Shown here: positions 17,062 through 25,253 of the stretch, in pieces
Numbering within the stretch: position 1 is the stretch's first letter
How the letters are laid out: each line of letters begins with the position of its first letter
Assembly (NCBI RefSeq): GCF_001245615.1
Contig: NZ_CWKH01000002.1
Coordinates: 1,178,001 to 1,242,000, forward strand
Reading direction: 5' to 3'
DNA length: 64,000 bases
Source: Mycolicibacterium neworleansense
GTDB taxonomy: Bacteria; Actinomycetota; Actinomycetes; Mycobacteriales; Mycobacteriaceae
Notes under the pieces: generated by a model
What the model saw: only the letters and a program-made list of their open reading frames with translations
What the model was told of the DNA's origin: nothing
Database searches by the model: none
Translations under genes and position numbers: made by a program

Positions 17062-17652
17062 TCAGTCGGTTTGCGCCCGCAGGCTCGCCACGATCACGCG
17101 GGCCATGGCCTCGGCGCGCTGCCGGGAGTAGCTGCGTCCCTCGGACAGGATCGGATAGACCACACCGCCGAGCAGTGCGTCGGCGGCCGCACCCGCCAGC
17201 TCGGCATCGATGCGCTCGGCCAGCAGGCGGGTGCGCACCGACTCGACCAGCGGCCGGCTGAAACCGGCCCGCAACCGCGCCGCGGTGTCCTCGTGTTCCA
17301 GTGAGGCCGCCGTCAGGATGCGCAGCATGGCGTTGCCGCGCTTGGTGGTCAGGGCCGACGCCAGCGTGCCGGACCAGGAGACCAGGTCCGCGGTGACGTC
17401 GCCGGTATGCGGCATGGTGGCCAGGATCTTGTCCGCGTCCTCCAGAAGCACATCGGCGACCAGCGCGGGCCGGCTCGGCCACCAGCGGTAGATGGTCTGC
17501 TTGCCGACCCCGGCCCTGGCGGCAACCGCTTCGATGCTCAGCCCGTCAAAACCCCGCTCCAGCAGCAATGCGCGGGTGGCCTCGATGATGGCCACCCGCG
17601 ATTTTTCGCTGCGCCGCCGCGGAGGCGACACCTCGTCGGTAGTCGGGATCAT
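17062..17652 (-). CDS. TetR family regulator
   Basis: TetR repressor of 196 aa. HTH at residues ~17-60 ([43 protein letters not shown]). ATG 17652 sits 7 nt after a GAGGA site; GTG 17658 is too close to it. Divergent from the SDR-FadE-thiolase-DUF35 operon, with a perfect 8-3-8 inverted repeat between, so it most likely represses that operon and itself. Confidence 0.9.
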   Translation of the reverse strand: MIPTTDEVSPPRRRSEKSRVAIIEATRALLLERGFDGLSIEAVAARAGVGKQTIYRWWPSRPALVADVLLEDADKILATMPHTGDVTADLVSWSGTLASALTTKRGNAMLRILTAASLEHEDTAARLRAGFSRPLVESVRTRLLAERIDAELAGAAADALLGGVVYPILSEGRSYSRQRAEAMARVIVASLRAQTD

Positions 17653-17721
17653 CGGCACGTCCTCGTCGGTCCTTCGCAGGGATCTTTACATGGAAAGCTA
17701 CCGCCCGTAGTCTCCCACAAG

Positions 17722-17740
17722 ACGAGACGTAGCGTCTCGT
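17722..17740. promoter_or_regulatory. TetR operator
   Basis: Perfect inverted repeat ACGAGACG-TAG-CGTCTCGT in the 120-bp region between the TetR gene and the divergent catabolic operon, 33 bp before the ATG at 17773. Confidence 0.7.
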
Positions 17741-17772
17741 AAACACTCGGAGAACGACGAACGCAAGGGCAC

Positions 17773-18780
17773 ATGGCAACAAAGAAACTGGTCATCGGGG
17801 CCAGCGGATTCCTCGGCTCACATGTCGCCCGGCGGCTGGTCGAGCGCGGCGAGGACGTTCGGGTGCTCATCCGCAGCAGCAGCTCCACCCGTGGGATCGA
17901 CGACCTCGATGTGGAGCGGTTCTACGGTGACATCTTCGATCCCGAGTCGGTGCGCGACGCGATGGACGACTGCGACGTCGTGTACTACTGCGTCGTCGAC
18001 GCACGGGCCTGGCTCGGCGACCCGGCCCCGCTGTGGCGGACCAATGTCGAAGGGCTGCAAGAGGTCCTGGATGTCGCGGTCGAAGCGGGGCTCGGCAAGT
18101 TTGTCTTCACCAGCTCGATCGCAACCATCGGTATCGCCGAATCTGGCTGCGCCACCGAAGATCTGCCGCACAACTGGCTCGATGTGGGCGGCGACTATGT
18201 GCACACCCGGGTGCTCGCCGAACAGATGGTGCTGCGCTACGCCCGAGAGCACGGACTGCCCGCGGTGGCGATGTGTGTGTCCAACACCTACGGGCCCGGT
18301 GACTGGTTGCCCACACCGCACGGCGGTCTGGTCGCCGCCGCGGTGCGGGGCAAGATGCCGTTCTACGTCAAGGGGGCCGCGGCCGAGACGGTCGGTGTCG
18401 CCGATGCCGCCGAAGCGCTGATCCTGGCCGGCGAACGGGGCCGGGTCGGTGAACGCTACATCGTGTCCGAACGCTTCATGACGGCCCAGGAGATCTACCA
18501 AACCGCCTGTGCGGCTGTTGATGTCGAACCGCCCCGGCGCGGGATCCCGATCCGTGTGCTGGCCGCCGCCGGTGCCGTCGTCGATCCCCTGGCCCGGCTG
18601 CGAAAGAAGGAGAACCAGCTCAGCCCGTTGACGGTGCGGCTGATGCACGTGATGTCGCCGATGGATCACGGCAAGGCGGTCCGCGAACTCGGATGGCAGC
18701 CGCGCCCGACGACCGAGGCCATCGCCGAGGGCGCGCGGTTCTTCGCCTCCGATCCCTACGCAGCACGGCGGCGCGCATGA
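17773..18780 (+). CDS. NAD(P)-dependent epimerase/dehydratase family protein
   Basis: Extended SDR of 335 aa resembling 3-beta-hydroxysteroid dehydrogenase/dihydroflavonol reductase proteins. Cofactor motif G8-A-S-G-F-L-G14 near the N-terminus, FTSSIATIG for the catalytic Ser region, and Y142 followed by R146 where the family has Y-x-x-x-K (DYVHTRVLAEQM). The Lys-to-Arg change is unusual. The next gene overlaps by 4 bp (ATGA); SDR plus acyl-CoA dehydrogenase plus Ltp/DUF35 suggests oxidation of a steroid or branched lipid (inference). Confidence 0.82.
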   Translation: MATKKLVIGASGFLGSHVARRLVERGEDVRVLIRSSSSTRGIDDLDVERFYGDIFDPESVRDAMDDCDVVYYCVVDARAWLGDPAPLWRTNVEGLQEVLDVAVEAGLGKFVFTSSIATIGIAESGCATEDLPHNWLDVGGDYVHTRVLAEQMVLRYAREHGLPAVAMCVSNTYGPGDWLPTPHGGLVAAAVRGKMPFYVKGAAAETVGVADAAEALILAGERGRVGERYIVSERFMTAQEIYQTACAAVDVEPPRRGIPIRVLAAAGAVVDPLARLRKKENQLSPLTVRLMHVMSPMDHGKAVRELGWQPRPTTEAIAEGARFFASDPYAARRRA

Positions 18781-21008
18781 CCACCCATGTCTCCATCGCG
18801 CTGACGCCCGAACAGCAGCAACTGGGCGACGCCGTCGGGCAGTTCGCGGCCCGGCACGCACCGATCGACGCGACCCGGGCCGGACTGGACGACCTGGCGG
18901 CCGGGAGGCTGCCGGCCTGGTGGGACGCCTGGGTGGACAACGGCTTTCATGCCGTGCACCTGCCGGAAGAGGTGGGCGGGCAAGGCGGCGACCTGGAGGA
19001 CATGGCCGCTGTGCTGGAGGCCGCGGGATCGGCGCTGCTGCCGGGTCCACTGCTCACCACGGCGATCGCCGGAGCCGCCGTGGCCGCACACCAGGGCGCC
19101 GCGGCCGAGACACTGCTCAAGGAGATCGCCGCGGGCACCACCGCCGTCATGGTGGCCGGCGAGCATTCCGCGATTCGCGGCAGCCGCGACGGCGACGGCT
19201 GGCGCCTCACCGGCTCGTCCGGCCTGACCCTGGGGCTGTGCTCGGCGCAGCGCCTCGTGGTCCTGTTCGTCGACGAGGCAGATTCCCGGCTCTGGGCGGT
19301 GCTGAATGCGGCCGAGGGGCAGGTCGAACCGCGTCGCGGCACCGACCTGACCACCGATCTGGGAGTCCTGCACCTGGACTCGCACGCGGTACCCGCGACC
19401 GCGGTGCTGACCGGGATGGACACCGAGCTGGTCACCTGCCTGACCGTCGCGTTCACCGCGGCGGCAGCCGCCGGCATCACACAGTGGTGTGTGGACACGG
19501 TGACCGGACATCTGCGCACCCGCGAACAATTCGGCAAGCCGATCGGCACGTTTCAGGCGCTGCAGCACAAGGCCGCGATGCTGTTGGTGAACAGCGCCCT
19601 GGCCACGGCAGCGGCCTGGGATGCGGTGCGGGCGCTCAACGGATCCACGGACCCGGACCAGCACCGACTGACCGCCTGCTCGGCCGCGGTGATGGCGGTC
19701 ATGCCGGTTCCGGGCCTCGTGCTCGAGGCCCTCACCATGCTCGGGGCGATCGGATTCACCTGGGAACACGACCTGCACCTGTACTGGCGCCGGGCCACCA
19801 GCCTGGCCGCCTCGATCGGCCCGGTGTCGCGCTGGACTCGCAACCTCGGCGAGCTGTCGGCGACCGCCACGCGGGACGCGACGGTCGATCTCGGCGATTG
19901 CGACGCCGATTTCCGGACCGAGGTCGGCGAGCTCCTCGACCGCGCACTCGCCCTGTCCGACAAGGGTTTCGGACGACAAGGCGACTATCCGGAGTTCGCG
20001 ATCGGCGCCCGGCGTGAGCTGCTGGCCGATTCCGGGTTGATCGCGCCGCACTGGCCCGCGCCGTGGGGGCGCGACGCCACCGTGCGCCAACAGCTCATCG
20101 TGGACGAGGAGTTCGGCAAGCGGGCCGGCCTGGTGCGGCCTTCGGTCGGTATCGCCGAATGGATCCTGCCGAGCCTGATCGCGGCCGGAACCCCAGAACT
20201 GCAACAACGTTTCGTGCCCGCCACGCTGCGCGGGGACCTGTCCTGGTGCCAGCTGTTCAGTGAGCCCGCAGCCGGCTCGGACCTGGCCGCGCTGAGCACC
20301 CGGGCGGTACGGGTCGACGGCGGCTGGCGCATCAACGGACACAAGATCTGGACCTCGTTGGCGCACCGGGCCGATTACGGTGCGTTGCTGGCCCGCACCG
20401 ATCCCGACGCCCCCAAGCACCGCGGTATCGGCTACTTCATCCTCGACATGCGCTCGCCCGGAGTGGAATTCCGGCAGATCACCCAGTCCAGCGGGCGGGC
20501 CGAGTTCAACGAGGTGTTCCTGACCGACGTGTTCGTCCCCGACGAGATGCTGCTGGGAGAGCCGGCCTCGGGCTGGCAGTTGGCCATCAGCACCATGGCA
20601 CAGGAACGGGTGGCGATCAGCGGCTACGTCAACATCGACCGGATGGGGGCGCTGCGCGAGCTCGTCGCGGTGACCGGTGATCCCGACCCGGTACTGCATG
20701 CCATCGGCGAGATCGACGCCTACACCAACGCGCTCAAGGCACTCGGGGTCCGGGAGACGCTGCGGCTGCTCGACGGGCAGCCGCCGGGGCCGGCGTCCAG
20801 CATCGCCAAGGTCGCCACCAACGTGATGTTGCGCCGCGCATCCGCACTCACGCTGGGATTGACCGGACCGCTGGCCCTGGAACAGGACAGCCGGCCGGCG
20901 GTGGTGGGGCCCTACCTGGACCTGCCCGCCGAGCTGATCGGCGGCGGCACCACCGAGATCCAGCTCAACATCATCGCCCAGCTGATCCTGGGGCTACCCC
21001 GCAAGTGA
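18777..21008 (+). CDS. two-domain (fused) acyl-CoA dehydrogenase, FadE34-like
   Basis: 743 aa, twice the usual length, made of two acyl-CoA dehydrogenase domains. Residues ~1-365 are a beta-type half (HLRTREQFGKPIGTFQALQ; GAIGFTWEHDLHLYWRR). Residues ~366-743 are an alpha-type half (QLFSEPAAGSDLAALSTRA; ELIGGGTTEIQLNIIAQLI). This mirrors the heterotetrameric steroid-type enzymes of mycobacteria, here joined in one chain as in FadE34. It oxidises an acyl-CoA, passing electrons to ETF. ATGA overlap with the SDR; the thiolase follows after 9 bp. Confidence 0.88.
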   Translation: MTTHVSIALTPEQQQLGDAVGQFAARHAPIDATRAGLDDLAAGRLPAWWDAWVDNGFHAVHLPEEVGGQGGDLEDMAAVLEAAGSALLPGPLLTTAIAGAAVAAHQGAAAETLLKEIAAGTTAVMVAGEHSAIRGSRDGDGWRLTGSSGLTLGLCSAQRLVVLFVDEADSRLWAVLNAAEGQVEPRRGTDLTTDLGVLHLDSHAVPATAVLTGMDTELVTCLTVAFTAAAAAGITQWCVDTVTGHLRTREQFGKPIGTFQALQHKAAMLLVNSALATAAAWDAVRALNGSTDPDQHRLTACSAAVMAVMPVPGLVLEALTMLGAIGFTWEHDLHLYWRRATSLAASIGPVSRWTRNLGELSATATRDATVDLGDCDADFRTEVGELLDRALALSDKGFGRQGDYPEFAIGARRELLADSGLIAPHWPAPWGRDATVRQQLIVDEEFGKRAGLVRPSVGIAEWILPSLIAAGTPELQQRFVPATLRGDLSWCQLFSEPAAGSDLAALSTRAVRVDGGWRINGHKIWTSLAHRADYGALLARTDPDAPKHRGIGYFILDMRSPGVEFRQITQSSGRAEFNEVFLTDVFVPDEMLLGEPASGWQLAISTMAQERVAISGYVNIDRMGALRELVAVTGDPDPVLHAIGEIDAYTNALKALGVRETLRLLDGQPPGPASSIAKVATNVMLRRASALTLGLTGPLALEQDSRPAVVGPYLDLPAELIGGGTTEIQLNIIAQLILGLPRK

Positions 21009-21017
21009 GGAGTGACC

Positions 21018-22238
21018 ATGAGACCGCGTAGGGGATTACAGGGTGACGCCGCCATCGTCGGCTATGTCGAGCTGCCGCCCGAGCGGATGACCAAAGCCTC
21101 GCCGGCCCCGTTCACCCTCGAACAGTGGGCGCTGCTGGCGGCGGCCGCCCTGGACGACGCCGGCCTGTCGGCCGAGCAGGTCGACGGCGTCGTCACCTCG
21201 CACCTGGGTGAGTCGGAGATCTTCGTACCGTCGACCGTGGCCGAATACCTAGGCGTACGAGCAAACTTCGCCGAGTTGCTCGACCTCGGCGGGGCCAGCG
21301 CCGCGGGCATGGTGTGGCGCGCGGCAGCGGCCATCGAACTCGGTCTGTGCGACGTCGTGCTGTGCGCCCTACCTGCGCGGTACATCACTTCGAGTTCGGA
21401 GCTCAAACCGAAGACGCTGACCGACGCGGTGTTCTTCGGCTCGTCCAGCAACCAATTCGGTTCGCCGCAGGCCGAATTCGAGATTCCCTACGGCAACCTC
21501 GGCCAGAACGGTCCGTACGGGCAGGTGGCGCAGCGTTATGCCTACGAGTACGGCTACGACGAACGGGCGATGGCCAAGATCGTGGTGGACCAGCGGTTCA
21601 ACGCCAACCACACCGACGGCGCCATCTGGAAAGACACCCCGCTGAGCATCGAGGACGTGCTGAACAGCCCGGTGATCGCCGACCCGCTGCACATGCTGGA
21701 GATCGTGATGCCGTGCGTCGGCGGGGCGGCCGTCGTCGTGGCCAGTGCCGAGGTCGCCGCGCGCGCCCGAAACCGGCCGGTGTGGGTCAAGGGTTTTGGC
21801 GAACACGTACCGTTCAAGACGCCCACCTACGCCGAGAATCTGCTGGATACGCCGATCCGCAAGGCGGCCGACACCGCGTTCGGGATGACCGGGCTCACCC
21901 GCGGCGACATGGACATGGTGTCGATCTACGACTGCTACACGATCACGGTGCTGCTCAGCCTCGAGGACGCCGGATTCTGCGAGAAGGGCAAGGGCATGTC
22001 GTTCGTCTCCGACCACGACCTGACGTTCCGCGGCGATTTCCCGTTGAACACCGCGGGCGGCCAACTCGGGTTCGGGCAAGCAGGTTTGGCCGGCGGTATG
22101 CACCACGTTTGCGATGCCACGAGGCAGATCATGGGCCGCGCCGGCGCCGCCCAGGTGGCCGACTGCAATCGCGCCTTCGTCTCCGGCAACGGCGGCATCC
22201 TGTCCGAGCAAACCACCCTGATCCTGGAAGGCGAGTGA
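21018..22238 (+). CDS. thiolase-like lipid-transfer (Ltp) protein
   Basis: Thiolase-superfamily protein of 406 aa, SCP2-thiolase/Ltp branch. Where thiolases carry the nucleophilic Cys the sequence is LLDLGGASAAGMVW, without Cys, as in Ltp2-type retro-aldolases. The C-terminal SYDC-like IYDCYTITVLLSLE, NTAGGQLGFGQAGLAGG and a histidine-bearing GGMHHVCDATRQ segment match the family. The DUF35 partner follows 4 bp later. Probably cleaves a C-C bond of a hydroxyacyl-CoA side chain (inference from the Ltp2-DUF35 pair). ATG 21018 has GAGGAG upstream; GTG 21012 would be too close. Confidence 0.85.
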   Translation: MRPRRGLQGDAAIVGYVELPPERMTKASPAPFTLEQWALLAAAALDDAGLSAEQVDGVVTSHLGESEIFVPSTVAEYLGVRANFAELLDLGGASAAGMVWRAAAAIELGLCDVVLCALPARYITSSSELKPKTLTDAVFFGSSSNQFGSPQAEFEIPYGNLGQNGPYGQVAQRYAYEYGYDERAMAKIVVDQRFNANHTDGAIWKDTPLSIEDVLNSPVIADPLHMLEIVMPCVGGAAVVVASAEVAARARNRPVWVKGFGEHVPFKTPTYAENLLDTPIRKAADTAFGMTGLTRGDMDMVSIYDCYTITVLLSLEDAGFCEKGKGMSFVSDHDLTFRGDFPLNTAGGQLGFGQAGLAGGMHHVCDATRQIMGRAGAAQVADCNRAFVSGNGGILSEQTTLILEGE

Positions 22239-22242
22239 ACCG

Positions 22243-22665
22243 ATGACCGGATTCGCCCGGCCCATGCCGGTGAAAACACCGACCAGCACGCCGTTCTGGG
22301 ATGCGTTGGCCGAGCACCGCATCGTCATCCAGTACTCGCCGTCGACGCAGGCCTACGTCTTCTACCCGCGCGTGCTGGCGCCCCGCACGCTGGCCGCCGA
22401 CCTAGAGTGGCGGGAGATCTCGGGGATGGGCACGCTGTATTCGTTCACGGTGGCACGGCGCCCGGTCGGCCCGCACTTCGCCGACGCGGTCCCGCAAATC
22501 CTGGCGATCGTGGAATGGGATGAGGGGCCGCGCTTCTCCACCGAGATCGTCGACGTCGCACCCGAAGAACTCACCGTCGGGATGCGCGTGAGACCCGTCT
22601 TCTGCGACTATCCCGACGCATTTGCTGGGACTGGAGTGACAATGCTGCGCTACACGCGGGCTTGA
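22243..22665 (+). CDS. DUF35 OB-fold protein, zinc ribbon degenerate
   Basis: Partner of Ltp/thiolase proteins, 140 aa: N-terminal FWDALAEHRI helix, a rubredoxin-like knuckle and a C-terminal OB fold with GTLYSFTVARRP and FADAVPQILAIVEWDEG. In the knuckle the usual C-x-x-C pairs are replaced (IVIQYSPSTQAYVFYP), so no zinc site can form. In the known Ltp2 complex this subunit closes the active site. It is last in the TetR-controlled operon. Confidence 0.85.
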   Translation: MTGFARPMPVKTPTSTPFWDALAEHRIVIQYSPSTQAYVFYPRVLAPRTLAADLEWREISGMGTLYSFTVARRPVGPHFADAVPQILAIVEWDEGPRFSTEIVDVAPEELTVGMRVRPVFCDYPDAFAGTGVTMLRYTRA

Positions 22666-22709
22666 TCACATCACTTGGCAGGAGGCTCACAGGAGAGCAA
22701 TATGGAGAC

Positions 22710-22988
22710 ATGCTAACCATACGAAAACTCATGGGGTCAGTGTTCGTAGCGGGAGCCGCAGTGGCGATTGCAGCGGGTCCGACCGCCGCACTCATGGCAG
22801 ACGCCCCTACTCCGACCATCAGTGCTCAGCCCAGTGGCAGCGGTGACGCCGGTGGCGGCGGAGGCTGCGACAGCGGCCCCGGCTGGAACGGCTGTGGTGG
22901 CTGGAATCCGGTCCAGGGCGGTTGGGGCCATGGCTGCCTCAACGGCATCTGCGGTGGCTGGGACGGCCAGCGCGGTTGGGGCAACTGA
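22710..22988 (+). CDS. small secreted Gly/Trp/Cys-rich protein
   Basis: 92 aa. A signal peptide (MLTIRKLMGSVFVAGAAVAI, Ala-rich, cutting near residue 35-38) leads a mature part rich in Gly with four Cys and five G-W pairs (GPGWNGCGGW, GGWGHG, ICGGW, RGWGN). No family is recognised; such short Gly-rich exported proteins are frequent in mycobacteria and hard to place. The start is ATG 22710 with AGGAGAG 12 nt upstream and GGAG closer in. The following SDR begins inside its last codons. Confidence 0.6.
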   Translation: MLTIRKLMGSVFVAGAAVAIAAGPTAALMADAPTPTISAQPSGSGDAGGGGGCDSGPGWNGCGGWNPVQGGWGHGCLNGICGGWDGQRGWGN

Positions 22989-23875
22989 CCACGCATTGGA
23001 CGCCCGACCGCCTCGGCGATCTCACCGGCACGCGCATCATCGTGACGGGAGCGACCAACGGGGTCGGTCTCGGTACCGCCAGGGCGCTGGCGCATGTCGG
23101 TGCCCACGTGATCCTTGCCGTACGCAACACCGCGCTGGGCGCGCAGCGTGCGGCAGAGATCGGCGGCTCCACCGAGGTGATCGAACTCGACCTCGCGGAT
23201 CTGTCCTCGGTGCAAGCCTTTCCGGGGCGCCTCGACGGTGACGTCGACATCCTGATCAACAACGCCGGCGCTCTGAGCCAGCACCGCACCGATACGGTCG
23301 ACGGTTTCGAGATGACCATCGGCACCAACCTGCTCGGACCGTTCGCGTTGACCAATCTGTTGTTCGGCAGGATCGGCAAGCAGATCGTCAATGTCGGCTC
23401 CGAGGCGCACAAGTCCGCGACGCTCCGACTGGACGACATGCACCTGCGCCACCACAAATGGACGGTGATGGGAGCCTATGGCCGGTCGAAGCTGGCGGTC
23501 ATGCTGTGGGGCCTTGAGCTCGACCGCCGTTTGCGTGCCGCTGAATCGCCGGTGGTCACCCAACTCACGCACCCGGGTTGGGTGGCCTCCAACCTGCCGA
23601 ACGTCTCGGACAAACCGTTGATGTCCGCGGTACAGCGCGGCGTCAAGGCCGTGGCCGACGTGTTGGCCAACGACATCGACGCCGGGGCCGCACCGACGCT
23701 GTACTGCCTGAGCGAACCGATCCCGCCCGGAAGCTATGTCGGTGTGGACGGCCGGTTCGGGCTCCGTGGCGGTCCCGTACTGACCGGACGCTCCGCGGTG
23801 GCGTGCGACTACGAAATTGCCGCCCGGGTAGTCGAATTCGCCGAACGGGAGACCGGCACGGCCATCCCGGTTTAG
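22976..23875 (+). CDS. short-chain dehydrogenase (retinol dehydrogenase/WWOX-like)
   Basis: SDR of about 299 aa: TGATNGVGLGTARAL cofactor motif, INNAGAL, NVGSEAHKS for the catalytic Ser, and Y-G-R-S-K active site. The layout with FEMTIGTNLLGPFALTNLL is typical of the retinol-dehydrogenase-like group. The exact start is uncertain: no ATG is available, TTG 22976 is taken, which overlaps the preceding gene by 13 bp. Ends 4 bp into the convergent crotonase gene. Confidence 0.78.
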   Translation: MGQLTTHWTPDRLGDLTGTRIIVTGATNGVGLGTARALAHVGAHVILAVRNTALGAQRAAEIGGSTEVIELDLADLSSVQAFPGRLDGDVDILINNAGALSQHRTDTVDGFEMTIGTNLLGPFALTNLLFGRIGKQIVNVGSEAHKSATLRLDDMHLRHHKWTVMGAYGRSKLAVMLWGLELDRRLRAAESPVVTQLTHPGWVASNLPNVSDKPLMSAVQRGVKAVADVLANDIDAGAAPTLYCLSEPIPPGSYVGVDGRFGLRGGPVLTGRSAVACDYEIAARVVEFAERETGTAIPV

Positions 23876-24537
23876 CCGGCCTGGGCAGCCGTCAGCGCCG
23901 CGACCGCGGGACCGAACATGCCCTGCTTGATCGCGCCCAGGGTGCCGGGATCCTTTCCGCCCAACGGGCGCAGCAGATCGGTGGCCGTCGTGGTCACCCA
24001 GCCTTCGGCCGCCGTGGCGTCGACGATTCCATAGGCCTTGGCATCGCCGCCGCCGAACCGCCGGCCCGTGGTCATGGACGCGACTGCGGCCTGCGGGGTC
24101 AGCTTGGCCTGGATCAGCGCGGCCATACCGGGGGTGAACGGGATCCGGATGTCGACCTCGGGGAAGCAGAAGAAGCCGCGATCGTCGCGCATCACCCGGA
24201 AGTCGTGGGCGATGGCGAGCATCGCGCCCGCTCCGAAGGCGTGCCCGACTACGGCGGCGGCGGTCGGGATGGGCAGTGTCAACATGCGGGCCAACAGGCC
24301 CTGCACCCGGCCGACGTACCAATCACCCTGATCACTGTGGGCGCCAAGCCAATCCAGATCGAGACCGTTGGAATAGAACTTGCTGTCGGCCGTCGTCACC
24401 AGACCGTGTACGCCCTTGGCCAGGATGGTGTCGAGGTGTGCGTTCACCTCGTCGAGGAAATCAGGTGAGAACCGGTTCTCGTCGTCGCCGAGATCGAGGA
24501 CGGCGATGTCGCCGTCGTAGTCAAGGGTTGCGGTCAT
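23872..24537 (-). CDS. enoyl-CoA hydratase/isomerase family protein
   Basis: Crotonase-fold protein of 221 aa, nearest in look to delta3-enoyl-CoA isomerases: short N-terminus, KFYSNGLDLDWLG (oxyanion loop 1) and GHAFGAGAMLAIAHDFRVM (loop 2), with E in CFPEVDIRIPF at the catalytic position. It is coupled (ATGA) behind the TetR gene at 24534, so it is likely co-regulated by that repressor. Confidence 0.85.
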   Translation of the reverse strand: MTATLDYDGDIAVLDLGDDENRFSPDFLDEVNAHLDTILAKGVHGLVTTADSKFYSNGLDLDWLGAHSDQGDWYVGRVQGLLARMLTLPIPTAAAVVGHAFGAGAMLAIAHDFRVMRDDRGFFCFPEVDIRIPFTPGMAALIQAKLTPQAAVASMTTGRRFGGGDAKAYGIVDATAAEGWVTTTATDLLRPLGGKDPGTLGAIKQGMFGPAVAALTAAQAG

Positions 24538-25151
24538 GAGGTTCCTTTCTCGGAGGGGTTGGGGGCCGGCCCCACCGCCAGCACGGCCGCCACGGCGGCG
24601 CCGAGATGGTGGCGGGCAGTCGGGTCATCGAGGCGGTTGCGGCGCAGCAGGATGGCTGTCGGCAGGTCGACGATGCACGTCGTCACGGCGTCCACGGCGG
24701 CCCGGTCGCGCCGGTCCCAGGCCGCCGTGGCGAGTTCGATCATCAAGTCCACCAACTGCTTTTCCAGATCGCGGGTCTGCTCGGCCAGCTCGGCAGGCAG
24801 ATCCTCGCCGAGGACCTGGTCACGCCGGATCTGCAGGAGAAGCCGCGCCGAGCTCGGGTGGCGCTCGGCGAAGATGACCGGGGCGTAGGCGGCCGCGGCG
24901 ATCGCGTCGACACCCTGGCGCGCCGCGGCGACCTGCTCTCGCTGCAGGGCCAGGAAACGCCGCCCGGCCCGCAGCCACGCCTGGCCGAGCAGGCCGGCCC
25001 GCGAGCCGAACGAGTGATACAGCGCGCCGTTGGACAGTCCCACCGCGTCGCTGAGGGCGCGGATCGTCACCGAGGCCGGTCCTGAGCACACGGCCAGGGA
25101 CTCCGCGGCATCGAGGACCGCATCCGGGTCGTAGACGCGAGGGCGGGGCAC
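24534..25151 (-). CDS. TetR family regulator
   Basis: TetR repressor of 205 aa; HTH TIRALSDAVGLSNGALYHSF at residues ~29-48. GTG 25151 lies 6 nt from a TATGGT box inside its own operator, a leaderless arrangement. Forms an operon with the crotonase gene. Faces a second TetR gene 102 bp away; the two perfect inverted repeats between them differ in sequence. Confidence 0.9.
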   Translation of the reverse strand: MPRPRVYDPDAVLDAAESLAVCSGPASVTIRALSDAVGLSNGALYHSFGSRAGLLGQAWLRAGRRFLALQREQVAAARQGVDAIAAAAYAPVIFAERHPSSARLLLQIRRDQVLGEDLPAELAEQTRDLEKQLVDLMIELATAAWDRRDRAAVDAVTTCIVDLPTAILLRRNRLDDPTARHHLGAAVAAVLAVGPAPNPSEKGTS

Positions 25152-25160
25152 CGCGTCACC

Positions 25161-25184
25161 ATAACAGAGCGGACGCTCTGTTAT
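25161..25184. promoter_or_regulatory. TetR operator (11-2-11 inverted repeat)
   Basis: Perfect inverted repeat ATAACAGAGCG-GA-CGCTCTGTTAT; the minus-strand -10 box TATGGT (25158-25163) of the TetR-crotonase operon overlaps its left arm. An extra half-site AACAGAG follows at 25186-25192. Confidence 0.7.
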
Positions 25185-25204
25185 AAACAGAGTGGTTGAC
25201 GATC

Positions 25205-25222
25205 ACTAAGGTGACCCTTAGT
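25205..25222. promoter_or_regulatory. second palindrome, upstream of TetR-irtAB
   Basis: Perfect 7-4-7 repeat ACTAAGG-TGAC-CCTTAGT, 31 bp before the GTG at 25254. It is likely the operator of the TetR-irtA-irtB unit. It is not an IdeR box: the half-site reads TAAGG rather than TTAGG and the span is shorter. Confidence 0.55.
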
Positions 25223-25253
25223 TTGTGGGGGTAACTTTCCTGTGGAGGTAGTC

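Noticed and set aside
18756..20699. 647-aa minus-strand frame
   Set aside because: Antisense to the fused acyl-CoA dehydrogenase, which has clear motifs; no domain in the antisense frame.
25205..25222. possible IdeR iron box before irtAB
   Set aside because: Half-sites are TAAGG/CCTTA rather than TTAGG/CCTAA and the repeat is shorter than 19 bp; treated as a TetR site.
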